Below are positions 39,701 through 48,454 of a stretch of 64,000 bases of DNA, in pieces. Location: positions 41,771-105,770 of the forward strand of contig JACRJZ010000155.1 of assembly GCA_016219875.1 (NCBI GenBank), given 5' to 3'. This DNA is from Verrucomicrobiota bacterium (GTDB lineage Bacteria; Verrucomicrobiota; Verrucomicrobiia; Limisphaerales; JACRJZ01). The stretch's first letter is position 1, and each line of letters opens with the position of its first letter. The notes beneath the pieces are model-generated. The model saw only the letters and a program-made list of their open reading frames with translations, made no database searches and was not told where the DNA came from. A program made the translations under genes and the position numbers.

Positions 39701-40007
39701 CACCGACTACCCGCGCCTGAAGGGAGAAATGGAAACACGGATCGAGGGTTTGACGACCGTGCCTATTGTCCTGCGAGGATTCTTTTCGCAAACGTGGAGT
39801 TCGGTGCATTACCGCTATGCGGATCGCTTCATCTTCGAGCCGCGGCTTGAGGAAGGCATCGCCCTAGCCATTCTCGACGAACTCGTTGGAGCCGACATCC
39901 GCTTCCTGCTGGTCACGCATCTGAATAACATCCCTCGGCTCCAGATTATGGGATTGGACAGCGTGGTGCGCGATTGGGGGCAGCCCCTCTCTAGCCCACA
40001 ACGATGA
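36744..40007 (+). CDS. Secreted PEP-synthase-like protein, second paralogue
   Basis: 1087 residues, signal peptide about 20-42 (WRLSLALTALANLTPGLVWS). Paralogue of the protein at 24402 over its length: ASTNLMEWEEVA, SYVKFVIRAEDPNRVYY, swivel ATPNSHVVLLAQSFAVPF (His350), ATP-grasp CHFGGKAANYGLLRRTIP, FRSSTNVEDSESFSGAG and WLELKQVREVP. In the swivel motif the usual AR..G reads AQ..A, so this copy has drifted more at the catalytic loop. C-terminal regions share EGLTT..IVL.GFFSQT and the DWG tail. No PEP-binding barrel seen. Either a non-catalytic binding protein or an enzyme with unusual substrate. Confidence 0.78.
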   Translation: MKAPLSRPTNTGTRHRATWRAWWRLSLALTALANLTPGLVWSQTPPEFRLEFIERRENGWVKLRGGQPYGWLPVVHLQASTNLMEWEEVARLHGMPFQFEDRAARGQPQRFYRFHLTPLEYEDDWKNQVAFNAENFLRYAGPFSYVKFVIRAEDPNRVYYADGERYLFHRDFVSTRIEPYLGIDLGAFEHITRFNEGRQLYLGAVLMGFSPFEYGIQFDAGDPLPQETVRELFDLVASTVVDVRSSNSAPIRVFYIPSFDQAPAARDCASYFASNGIPVASIENWLPGDVCYSTGWHFGRLRYVAATNIQSAYAAGQLLPTDILLTDGIPAEIPYVSGIITLQPATPNSHVVLLAQSFAVPFVYLHDPAERQRVLALDGIEVALRVYEGYYGYGPDIRIFALPENLEASLKAEMLSLKSNAPVRIAAKARYGDYFASTDGLWPSNICHFGGKAANYGLLRRTIPTNAPEAMALSIDLWDDFMEQTLPGGAVLRTEISNRLAGFAAVTNVAALTNTLAGIRDLIRRSASFTDAQRQAITNALGAFGFQPTRKIRFRSSTNVEDSESFSGAGLYDSYSGCLADDLDADAAGPCHCDATESNERGVLRAIQRVYASFYNDNAYLTRRLHHIGEDTVGMGVLVHYSTPDDQELANGVATLTAQWLPQGEQRFSCMMVSQHGAVPVANPQGDARPETLSGSCNGYPSGQNYYSSAPSTFSSLVPLGTCVMDYPANYDAFLLMFVDVARAYHDVFPEKSSFTLDFEYKKVAPDWLELKQVREVPRSDASQTNQIVAYLLDAPCEVRSDQGVEIDTLTAHRLKSRWSFRAKNMRLTPENVAGGIFSEVTWKRARHGRVETFRGSLDQFPDYSQVEEWGGLVMYWTCDTPDGPARFSLSISLGYPPFLVSAGAPWRILTDFAWFGLAADYPNPVLGFGYGTQLTNDTLTELIGVYPAPPREDSDARFDYEFVLTNGTQTVTIRTGFWATNPDIYTDYPRLKGEMETRIEGLTTVPIVLRGFFSQTWSSVHYRYADRFIFEPRLEEGIALAILDELVGADIRFLLVTHLNNIPRLQIMGLDSVVRDWGQPLSSPQR

Positions 40008-40056
40008 CTCACTTCGGATACAATTGAACACCAAACCAACCCTCCGCTCAAACCAC

Positions 40057-40299
40057 ATGAACCAAGCAATCTTCTTGTCTGCTTGCCTGCTCTCCGTCGC
40101 CCACGCGGTGGCGCAACCGAACATCACCCGCTTCACCCGAAACGGGGACATCACTGTCACGAACACCTGTGCCAACGGCGTCTGCACGCTCAAGCAAGCC
40201 GGGATTGTCACCGGCCCGTATCTGCCCGTTTGGCAGGTGTTCCCAAGCCAGACTGAAATCACGAGACAGGTCGCCCCGTCTGGATTCTACCGCGCGTGA
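40057..40299 (+). CDS. Small secreted protein, probable remnant of a larger secreted protein
   Basis: 80 residues from ATG 40057 (MNQAIFLSACLLSVAHAVAQ, signal peptide), then PNITRFTRNGDITVTNTCAN and ending APSGFYRA. The tail resembles C-terminal segments of longer secreted proteins of this lineage, so this may be a shortened copy. The following frame at 40296-40403 overlaps its stop. Confidence 0.5.
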   Translation: MNQAIFLSACLLSVAHAVAQPNITRFTRNGDITVTNTCANGVCTLKQAGIVTGPYLPVWQVFPSQTEITRQVAPSGFYRA

Positions 40300-40403
40300 G
40301 CAAGGTGCGTCAGATCACGATGGATCATGCGGGCAACCTCCTCATTGCCGAGCACGATGCTGGCTACATCCGCAAGGTGCGGTTCCTCCAGTTCACGCCA
40401 TAA
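40296..40403 (+). pseudogene. NHL-repeat C-terminal fragment
   Basis: An open frame from GTG 40296 reads VSKVRQITMDHAGNLLIAEH, then DAGYIRKVRFLQFTP and a stop at 40401. ITxDxxGNLxIAEx....IRKV is an NHL blade with the usual spacing, but only one blade is present and there is no signal sequence. Likely the tail of a deleted propeller gene. Confidence 0.5.
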
Positions 40404-40782
40404 CCTTCCCAGCCCATAAGGCGTGCCATCTCATGCCTTGCGCATTTCTCCCGTCTGTTGCACCTTGGGGCCACGCTTCTGGCCCTGTTGGCGGAGGTCG
40501 TCTCTCCCGCTGCCGAACTGGGCCAGGAGTCGCTGCCCTGGAAAGGCGGCTGGCTGCGCTCGAACAACTCCCCGCCTCCAGCCCCTCCTGCTGAATCAAG
40601 GGTCAAGACGCGCCCCTCTCCGGCGGCCACGAAACCAGCGGGGCTGACGGCGATGGTCGAGGGGAGCCTGGCGCAGGCCCCCGCGTAGGACCGGGCGCGC
40701 CCGCCAAAAGACTTGTCGGCAAGCCCAGGGTTTTGCTCCAACATGCGGTCGCGACGACGGCCGGCCTGTCGTCGTCACGCGC
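40404..40782 (+). other. Intergenic stretch, one weak small ORF
   Basis: About 380 bases before the octaheme gene. An open frame with TTG 40458 and stop 40688 has high third-position GC, a hydrophobic start (LGATLLALLAEVVSPAAELG) and a Pro-rich tail, but no ATG or recognisable family. Otherwise nothing recognised; probably decayed sequence and the promoter for 40783. Confidence 0.35.
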
Positions 40783-43083
40783 ATGAGCGGCCGAAAGCAA
40801 ACCGAGGTTTCGCACCGGTCAAAGCCAGTCCTGGCTCTGACCGCGGGGTTGGTTTTGGTGACGGTGCTGGTGGCAGTGTTCTATCTGGCAGGCTTCGGCA
40901 GGAAAAACTCAGCGGCGTCGAAAGCCGCTTTTTCCAGCGAACCCGCCGCGTCGTCTGACGCCCGCGCCTATGCCGGTTCAGCCAGTTGCCGCGACTGCCA
41001 CAAAGAAGCCTGGAAAGAGTGGCAGAGTTCCCATCACGCCCAGGCGGAGCGTCCCATGAATCTGTCTTTGGACCGCGCGGCCTTCCATCCACCGCATTCC
41101 TTCAAGCACGGCACCCAAAGCTCCGACGCCCGCATGGCCCCGAACGGCCGCTATGAGATTGTCACCATGAGCTTGAAGGGCGAGCGGCAAGTGTTTAGCC
41201 CCGAACGCGTCATCGGGGTGGAGCCGCTGCGGCAGTTCCTGGTCACGGCGCCAGGCGGGCGGCTGCAAGTCACGGAGGCTTCCTACGATCCGCGCAGCAA
41301 CCAGTGGTTCAACGTCTATGGCGAGGAAGATCGCCAGCCGGGCGAATGGGGCCATTGGACCGGTCGCGGCATGAACTGGAACATGATGTGCGCCTACTGC
41401 CACAACACGGCCGTGCAAAAGAATTACCGCGCCGCCACGGACAGCTACGCCACGTCCATGGTCGAGATGGGCGTGGGCTGCGAATCCTGTCACGGCCCGA
41501 TGGCGGACCACGTCCAATGGCAACGCCCGCGCCCGCAGCCGGCCAAAGGCGATCCCACGCTCAGGAAGTTCAGCCAGGACCAGATGCGCGACACCTGCGC
41601 CACGTGTCACGCGCGCCGCAGCGAACTGACGGGCACCTTCCGCGTAGGCGATGACTTCTTCGACCACTACGGACTGGTGATTCCTGACGAGACGGACACC
41701 TATTATCCGGACGGACAGATTCGCGATGAGGATTACGAGTTCGCGGCCTTCCTCGGCAGCCGGATGCATTTCTCCGGCGTGCGGTGCGGCGATTGCCACT
41801 CCCCGCACTCCGCCAAGAACACGATCCCCAATCAGGACGATCTCTGCTTGCGCTGCCACGCCGGACCGATTCCGCCCGCGCCGAAGATCGACGCCAAGAC
41901 GCACAGCTTCCACAAGCCCGGCACGTCCGGAGATCATTGCGTGGATTGCCACATGCCGCAGACGGTTTATATGCAGCGGCACTGGCGGCGCGATCACGGC
42001 TTCACGGTGCCCGATCCGCTGTTGACCAAGGAACTTGGCATCCCCAACGCCTGCACGCGCTGTCACAAAGACAAGAGCGTGGACTGGGCCATCGACTACG
42101 CAGACAAGTGGTACGGCCAGCGGATGGAGCGTCCGGCGCGCGCCCGCACTCGTCTCGTGGCGCAAGCACGCGCGGGCCGGCGCGACTCGGTCGGCGGTCT
42201 GACGCGGTTGGCCCGCGAGGAGCCGATTCCGTATTGGCGCGCGGTCGCGACGCTGTTGCTCCGGCGCTGGGTCGAAGACGCCGGCGTTCAAGCCGCCATT
42301 GTCGAGCGCGCCCAAGACACCAACGCGCTCGTGCGCACGATGGCGGCGCGGGCCTTGGACGCACTGGCCGGACAGGGAGTGGCGACGGTGGATCAGACGC
42401 TGGCGCGCTTGCTGAATGATCCGAGCCGCGCGGTACGGATCGACGCCGCGTGGGCCTTGCGGCGCACGCTCGACACCAATTCCCCGGCGGGCCAGGACCT
42501 GCTCGCCTTTCTGGAGAACAACGCTGACCAACCCACCGGCCTGCTGCAGAAAGGAGTCTTCCTCACGGATCGCGGCGACCACGCCACCGCGCGACCGCTG
42601 TTCCAGACGGCGGTGAAGTGGGATGCCTTCTCCGCTCCGTTGCGCTCGGCGCTGGCGGTGAGCCTCAGCACAGAGGGACGCCTGCAAGAGGCGCTGACGG
42701 AGTTGGAGACGGCGTGCAAACTCGCGCCGCGCGATGCGGAGTGCCGGTTCAAGCTGGCGCTGACGCTGAGCGAACTGAACCGCTTGACGGAAGCCACCGC
42801 CGCGCTGGAGGAGACGGTGAAGTTGGAGCCTGAGTTCGCGCGGGCCTGGTACAACCTCGGCCTCGCTCACGCCCAGCGGAACAACCTGGAGAAAGCTTTG
42901 GAGGCGCTGACGAAAGCAGAGGCGCTGGAGCCGGGTTCCGCGCCCATTCCGTACGCCCGCGCCACTATTCTGGCGCGACAAGGAAGGAACATCGAAGCCC
43001 GCGCCGCCGCCCGAAAGGCGCTGGATCTGCAGCCCAATCACGCAGAAGCCGCAGCGTTGTTGCAGTCGTTGCCGGCGAACTAA
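40783..43083 (+). CDS. Membrane-anchored octaheme cytochrome with HEAT-like and TPR C-terminus
   Basis: 766 residues. One N-terminal transmembrane helix (LALTAGLVLVTVLVAVFYLA). Cytochrome c554-like domain from about 62 with eight CxxCH motifs: CRDCH, CAYCH, CESCH, CATCH, CGDCH, CLRCH, CVDCH and CTRCH (last near residue 425). Then HEAT-like helical repeats (DTNALVRTMAARALDALAGQ, DPSRAVRIDAAWALRR) and three to four TPRs (LQEALTELETACKLAPRDAE, NNLEKALEALTKAEALEPGS). The fusion suits a periplasmic electron carrier or oxidoreductase with a built-in protein-docking arm. It lies 30 kb from the main cytochrome locus and stands alone. Confidence 0.9.
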   Translation: MSGRKQTEVSHRSKPVLALTAGLVLVTVLVAVFYLAGFGRKNSAASKAAFSSEPAASSDARAYAGSASCRDCHKEAWKEWQSSHHAQAERPMNLSLDRAAFHPPHSFKHGTQSSDARMAPNGRYEIVTMSLKGERQVFSPERVIGVEPLRQFLVTAPGGRLQVTEASYDPRSNQWFNVYGEEDRQPGEWGHWTGRGMNWNMMCAYCHNTAVQKNYRAATDSYATSMVEMGVGCESCHGPMADHVQWQRPRPQPAKGDPTLRKFSQDQMRDTCATCHARRSELTGTFRVGDDFFDHYGLVIPDETDTYYPDGQIRDEDYEFAAFLGSRMHFSGVRCGDCHSPHSAKNTIPNQDDLCLRCHAGPIPPAPKIDAKTHSFHKPGTSGDHCVDCHMPQTVYMQRHWRRDHGFTVPDPLLTKELGIPNACTRCHKDKSVDWAIDYADKWYGQRMERPARARTRLVAQARAGRRDSVGGLTRLAREEPIPYWRAVATLLLRRWVEDAGVQAAIVERAQDTNALVRTMAARALDALAGQGVATVDQTLARLLNDPSRAVRIDAAWALRRTLDTNSPAGQDLLAFLENNADQPTGLLQKGVFLTDRGDHATARPLFQTAVKWDAFSAPLRSALAVSLSTEGRLQEALTELETACKLAPRDAECRFKLALTLSELNRLTEATAALEETVKLEPEFARAWYNLGLAHAQRNNLEKALEALTKAEALEPGSAPIPYARATILARQGRNIEARAAARKALDLQPNHAEAAALLQSLPAN

Positions 43084-43110
43084 GCCCGAACTCCGCTCTC
43101 GGCGCGGATG

Positions 43111-43220
43111 CGGAGAGTGGCCGTCCTCGGCCACAGCAGCCTGCTCCAGAAAGCGGGGCGAAGAAGTGCTCGCGCCTTCGAGCGGGGGAAGTTCCTGCGG
43201 CCGAGGACGACCGCACTCCG
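43111..43220. repeat. Palindromic repeat family E
   Basis: GGAGAGTGGCCGTCCTCGGC is roughly complementary to GCGGCCGAGGACGACCGCAC across about 60 bases containing a second weak stem. It lies in the gap between the octaheme gene and the convergent HAD gene, where it could terminate both. Confidence 0.65.
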
Positions 43221-43260
43221 GGCGTTGGACCCACTTCGGATTTCGGGCCAAGCCCGAACT

Positions 43261-43914
43261 TCACTGCACATCTGCCAGCGTGAGGCGTTCGATGGTTGGC
43301 CTCACCAAGTCCGCTTGGGCGAGCAGTTCCTCCGGAAACGTCTGGGCCACCGCCACACAGCGCATCCCCGCGGCCTTCGCCGCCTGGATGCCGTTGACCG
43401 CGTCCTCGATGACCACGCATTCCGCCGGGGATACGCCGAGCTTGCGCGCAGCCGCGAGGAACAGGTCCGGCGCGGGCTTCTTGTGTTGAACGTCTTCGGC
43501 GCTGACGAGCGCGTCCCAGTCCGCCGGCGGCAAGCCGATGCGCCGGAGGTTCGCGTCGATCTTGATGAAGTCGGCGCTGGAGGCCACGGCCACTTTCAGC
43601 CCCGCTTGCCGGCAGGCGCGCACAAAATCCGTCGCGCCAGGAAAGGCCCGCAGCCTCTCCGGAACCAGGCCAAGGTAGATCTCATACGTGCGCTGCTTGG
43701 CCGCGACGAGGTCAAGAACGAGGCCGTGCTTCCCGGCCACGCCGCCGAGGTAGCGGTCTTCGCCGGTGCCGACAAACGGCAGGAAGTCCTCCGGCTGCAC
43801 CATCACGCCCTTCTCCCGAAACATCGTGACCGCGGCGAGGTTGATGAGCGGCTCGGAGTCCGTCAGGACTCCGTCCATGTCAAAGATGACCGCGCGGATG
43901 GCGGGTGAAGTCAT
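43261..43914 (-). CDS. HAD-superfamily phosphatase (phosphoglycolate phosphatase / beta-phosphoglucomutase type)
   Basis: 217 residues from ATG 43914. Motif I AVIFDMDGVLTDSE with the nucleophile Asp, motif II VAVASSADFIKI, motif III Lys in VQHKKPAPDLFL, motif IV ECVVIEDAVNGIQAAKAAGM. The helical cap between motifs I and II is the C1 type. Likely acts on a small sugar phosphate. It starts 41 bases downstream of the HDOD gene on the same strand and is probably co-transcribed with it. Confidence 0.92.
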   Translation of the reverse strand: MTSPAIRAVIFDMDGVLTDSEPLINLAAVTMFREKGVMVQPEDFLPFVGTGEDRYLGGVAGKHGLVLDLVAAKQRTYEIYLGLVPERLRAFPGATDFVRACRQAGLKVAVASSADFIKIDANLRRIGLPPADWDALVSAEDVQHKKPAPDLFLAAARKLGVSPAECVVIEDAVNGIQAAKAAGMRCVAVAQTFPEELLAQADLVRPTIERLTLADVQ

Positions 43915-43955
43915 GTTGGGGCGAAGCGGAGGAAGCGGTTTCGTTGGGCGTCTAA

Positions 43956-45149
43956 TCAATGAAGGAAGGCGACCTTGCGCCAGCCGGCAAGTTCAGCGCC
44001 CAGGCCGGCGCCGTCCAGATACGTGGTGTCGAGGCCGCCGTGGTTTCCAGTTTGCGTCGTGCCCGCCCGCTCGTGCTCCAGGGCGTTGGCCACGTGGACG
44101 GCGGTCAGGAGCGAACTCTCCGGCGGCGGGGCGAGGCCGGGTTCGTGGTGGAAGGCCACGGACTCCACCAACGGCAGCGGCAGGCTCCACACCCCCAGCA
44201 GATAGGCGCCCACCTCGGAGTGAGTGGCGCCCATCAGTTCGCGCTCCAACTCATGCAGGGGCTTGCCCTGACTGCGGGCTTGTTCGGCCACTTCGCCATA
44301 CGGCCCCGGCAGACTGTCCGCCAGGATCAGTTTGCCAATGTCGTGAACCACGCCGGCCGTGAAGGCGTTCTCAGCTTCCTGGGTGTCGGCGCGGCGGGCC
44401 AGCGTGATGTTCCTTGCGATGACACCCGTCTGCACGCTGTGCGGCCAGACTTGCTCCAGTTTGAACGCCGGGCATTTGCGCGGGTCGTAGGCGGAGAACA
44501 ACTGCCCGACCAAGGCCAGGGATTGAATGACGCCTACGCCCAGGAGTTGCACCGCGTCGCTCACGCTGGAGACACTGCGGCCGAAACCAAAGAAGGCGGA
44601 GTTGGCCAGGTGCAGCGACTTCGCCGTCAAGGCGGGATCGAGGGAGACGATATCGACGATCTGTTGGAGGGTGGCGTCGGGAGACTGGGCGGCTTGCACG
44701 ATCTCCAGGTAGATGGAAGGGACGCTCGGAGGACAGGCTAGTTTCGCCGCCACGGCCCGCAAGTTCTCATGGAAAAGCAGTTCGTTGAGACTGCGAATAC
44801 GCGCCAGGACCGTCCGCAGCGCCCGGGGATCAAACGGTTTCAGGAGATACTGATGCACGGAGCCGACGCTGCCCAGGACGGTTTCCATGTCCGTGTAGCC
44901 GGAGAGGATGATGCGCACCGTGCGCGGGCTGCGGCGCATGACCTCAGTGAGCAATTGCGCGCCGTTCATACCGGGCATACGCATGTCCGACACGACTACG
45001 TCGTAGGTCTTCTGGTCCATCAGCGCGAGGGCCTCGACGCCGCCCGCCACAAAGTCCGCCTCCACCTCCGGCATCAGGCGCTGCATCGTCAGGCGCAACA
45101 CCGTCAGGACATGCGGCTCATCGTCCACGAACAGAATGCGAGTGGTCAT
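43956..45149 (-). CDS. Response regulator receiver-HDOD protein
   Basis: 397 residues from ATG 45149 (MTTRILFVDDEPHVLTVLRL); the frame beyond is not conserved. Receiver domain 1-120 with acidic pair FVDDE, phosphoacceptor Asp55 in VVVSDMRMPGMNG and YLLKPFDP. The HDOD domain follows: LDPALTAKSLHLANSAFFGF, FTAGVVHDIGKLILA, VAFHHEPG. HDOD proteins of this kind act in two-component signalling, often in motility, stress or biofilm control. No histidine kinase is visible nearby. Confidence 0.92.
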   Translation of the reverse strand: MTTRILFVDDEPHVLTVLRLTMQRLMPEVEADFVAGGVEALALMDQKTYDVVVSDMRMPGMNGAQLLTEVMRRSPRTVRIILSGYTDMETVLGSVGSVHQYLLKPFDPRALRTVLARIRSLNELLFHENLRAVAAKLACPPSVPSIYLEIVQAAQSPDATLQQIVDIVSLDPALTAKSLHLANSAFFGFGRSVSSVSDAVQLLGVGVIQSLALVGQLFSAYDPRKCPAFKLEQVWPHSVQTGVIARNITLARRADTQEAENAFTAGVVHDIGKLILADSLPGPYGEVAEQARSQGKPLHELERELMGATHSEVGAYLLGVWSLPLPLVESVAFHHEPGLAPPPESSLLTAVHVANALEHERAGTTQTGNHGGLDTTYLDGAGLGAELAGWRKVAFLH

Positions 45150-45296
45150 GGCGCCAGTGGAGGGACCAGGAGAACCCGAGTTCCCGCCTCCACCATGCTC
45201 AATCGGTGACTGCATGGGCGAAGCTTGAAAGGCGGCAACGGCGATTGCAAGACAGGGTTTGCTCGCCTCAAACCGCAGCACTAGAGCCGGAAGCCC

Positions 45297-46586
<1,290 letters not shown>

Positions 46587-46726
46587 GTTGCTGGTAGTTT
46601 GATTTATCTTTGACTTAATTCGGGGCGTAATGTGCGGGGAAACGGAATTTCTGGCAAGGGGGGAAACGCGGAAGCCGGCAGATTTTCTGGATTCTCATTC
46701 CTTGCGCCGCTCGCCAGAGTGCCGGC

Positions 46727-47677
46727 GTGCAACAGTTGGTTGATGATTTCTGCGTGTATCTCCGCCACGAACGCGGCCACGCCGAACTGACCCAGCGGAC
46801 TTACAAGATGTGGCTGGACCGGTTCGTCACCTGGGCGGCGGACCACGGCCTGACGGCATGGTCGCAGGTCGGGCTGCCGCATCTCTTGTCCTTCCTCGAA
46901 CAAGAGCGCTGCCGCCCGCCGTCCGACCTGCCTCCGGGGAGCACACTTCGTCTCAGCCCGGAAACCATCTACCTGGAGATCGCCGCGCTGCGGGCGTTCT
47001 ATCGCTTTGCCGAAGCGGAGAAGCTCCTGCCCATCAATGTGGCCGAGCACCTTTCCCTGCCGCGCCGGTGGAAGCGCCTGCCCAAAGACCTGACGCTGGA
47101 AGAGGTGGACCGCCTCCTCCAGCCGCTCGCCGTTGAGACGCCGGCCGATCTCTGTGACCAAGCGATCCTCGAACTGGCTTACGCTTCGGGATTGCGGCTG
47201 GCTGAACTTCGCCACGCCCGCCTGGAGCATCTCCACCTGGAGGCCGGCTTCATCACGGTCATTGGCAAAGGCAACAAGGAACGAGTGGTGCCCGTGGGCC
47301 AGTCGGCGGTGCGGGCACTGTCGCGTTATCTCGAAGTTGGGCGGCCCAAACTGGTCACGTCCAAGTCCACCGCCCATGTCTTCCTGAACCGGCGAGGCGG
47401 GCCTTTCGGTCACGTGACGATGTGGCGGCGGGTGAAGCGCCGGGCCGGACTGGCCGGCATCGAACGCAACGTGACGCCGCACATGCTTCGGCATAGCTTT
47501 GCCACGCACCTGTTGGAGCACGGGGCCGACTTGCGCGTGATCCAGGAACTGCTCGGCCATGCCAGCATCAGCACCACGGAGATTTACACTCACGTCGGCG
47601 GCAGCCGGCTGCGCGAACTGCACCGCCAGTTTCATCCGCGGGAAAACCCTCCTGGAAAGCGGCTGTCCGCGGAATGA
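46727..47677 (+). CDS. Tyrosine recombinase, XerC/XerD type
   Basis: 316 residues from GTG 46727. N-terminal SAM-like core-binding domain, then the catalytic domain with Arg157 (SGLRLAEL), Lys181 (GKGNKERVVP), His252 and Arg255 (HMLRHSFATH), His278 (LLGHAS) and Tyr287 (TEIYTHV), all in place. Length and sequence fit chromosome-dimer resolvases rather than phage integrases; no phage genes nearby. XerC versus XerD cannot be decided from this sequence alone. Confidence 0.9.
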   Translation: MQQLVDDFCVYLRHERGHAELTQRTYKMWLDRFVTWAADHGLTAWSQVGLPHLLSFLEQERCRPPSDLPPGSTLRLSPETIYLEIAALRAFYRFAEAEKLLPINVAEHLSLPRRWKRLPKDLTLEEVDRLLQPLAVETPADLCDQAILELAYASGLRLAELRHARLEHLHLEAGFITVIGKGNKERVVPVGQSAVRALSRYLEVGRPKLVTSKSTAHVFLNRRGGPFGHVTMWRRVKRRAGLAGIERNVTPHMLRHSFATHLLEHGADLRVIQELLGHASISTTEIYTHVGGSRLRELHRQFHPRENPPGKRLSAE

Positions 47678-47768
47678 CGACGGCGGCGGGGCCTCAGACC
47701 CGGCAATTGGGAACCAGCAATTTTCCCTGCGGCCTCAACTCCCCGCCGTGGGCAGGAGTCCTGAGAGG

Positions 47769-47866
47769 CAATTTCAAAACTCGGTAGCAGCCGACGTGAG
47801 GAGACTCAAACTTCAATAGAAACAGAGCCTCCTCACGTCGGCTGCTACGGTTTTGAAGGAGGCTCC
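47769..47866. repeat. Palindromic repeat family A, copy A4
   Basis: GGTAGCAGCCGACGTGAGGA pairs with CCTCACGTCGGCTGCTACGG, ends TTTCAAAACTC/GGTTTTGAAGG. Followed after 24 bases by repeat B1. Confidence 0.85.
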
Positions 47867-47890
47867 TGAGCCGCATCGATGCAGACGATG

Positions 47891-48056
47891 GAACCACGAA
47901 ATACACGAAACACACGAAAGCAAAGACCGCCGTGCGGTTCTTGGCTGGTGTGCCGGCGTCACCAAACGGTGACGGGACGAAGTCCCCGTCCGGCCGCGGC
48001 GCGGCGAGCGATTCTCTTGGGCGTTCCTTTCGTGTGTTTCGTGTATTTCGTGGTTC
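47891..48056 (+). mobile_element. 166-bp MITE-like element B1 with perfect 30-bp terminal inverted repeats
   Basis: Left end GAACCACGAAATACACGAAA (47891 on) through CACACGAAAG; the right end (48027-48056) is its exact complement over 30 bases, ending GTATTTCGTGGTTC. The middle holds a second hairpin and no gene. The same 166-bp element lies inverted at 59454-59619. Non-autonomous; no matching transposase seen. Target duplication not evident. Confidence 0.8.
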
Positions 48057-48190
48057 AACTGAATCGTTCCGGCTGAGACTCGGCATTTCGGGGAGCTTGA
48101 CCGGCGCCTGCCGCAGCAGCGCACACGATTCTTGGCTGAAGAGCGCGTCCCATGAAAAGATCACACTTTTAAAAGTGTGCTCCTCGGTGC

Positions 48191-48303
48191 CTCTTTCAGA
48201 ACCGTGGCCGCCAACGTCAGCAGGCGCTGATTTTCTCTGTCCTCTGACCTCTGATCTCTGGAGCAAGCCTCACCTCGGCTGTTACGAGGTTTTGAAAAAG
48301 CCT
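48191..48303. repeat. Diverged palindromic repeat A5 interrupted by an imperfect GTCCTCTGACCTCTG tandem
   Basis: The left arm GTGGCCGCCAACGTCAGCAG and right arm CACCTCGGCTGTTACGAGG keep the A architecture with many changes. The loop is filled with TCTGTCCTCTGACCTCTGAT units, also seen in A6 and in a U32 insert. Confidence 0.6.
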
Positions 48304-48358
48304 CGGTGGATTCCAATTTCCAGTTCCCTCTTCGCCATCGTCCCGGCATGATCCCCGC

Positions 48359-48454
48359 ATGAAAAAGCTCCTCGGTCTGATTCTGCTGCCGGCCTCGTTG
48401 GCCGGGTCGGCGGCCGTCAAGACGCCCAGCTTCTGCAACCCGACCCGACCATGA
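48359..48454 (+). CDS. 31-residue leader-like ORF coupled to the sugar porter
   Basis: ATG 48359: MKKLLGLILLPASLAGSAAV, then KTPSFCNPTRP and TGA at 48452-48454, overlapping the porter start (ATGA at 48451). It has a signal-peptide shape and nothing after it. Either a truncated exported protein or a leader peptide whose translation couples to the porter. Upstream sequence is repeat A5. Confidence 0.4.
   Translation: MKKLLGLILLPASLAGSAAVKTPSFCNPTRP

Noticed and set aside
40458..40688. Small secreted Pro-rich protein
   Set aside because: High third-position GC is suggestive, but only a TTG start and no homology; left as a note in the intergenic entry.
46727..47677. Prophage or integron integrase
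   Set aside because: Sequence and length fit XerC/D; no phage genes, att sites or gene cassettes nearby.
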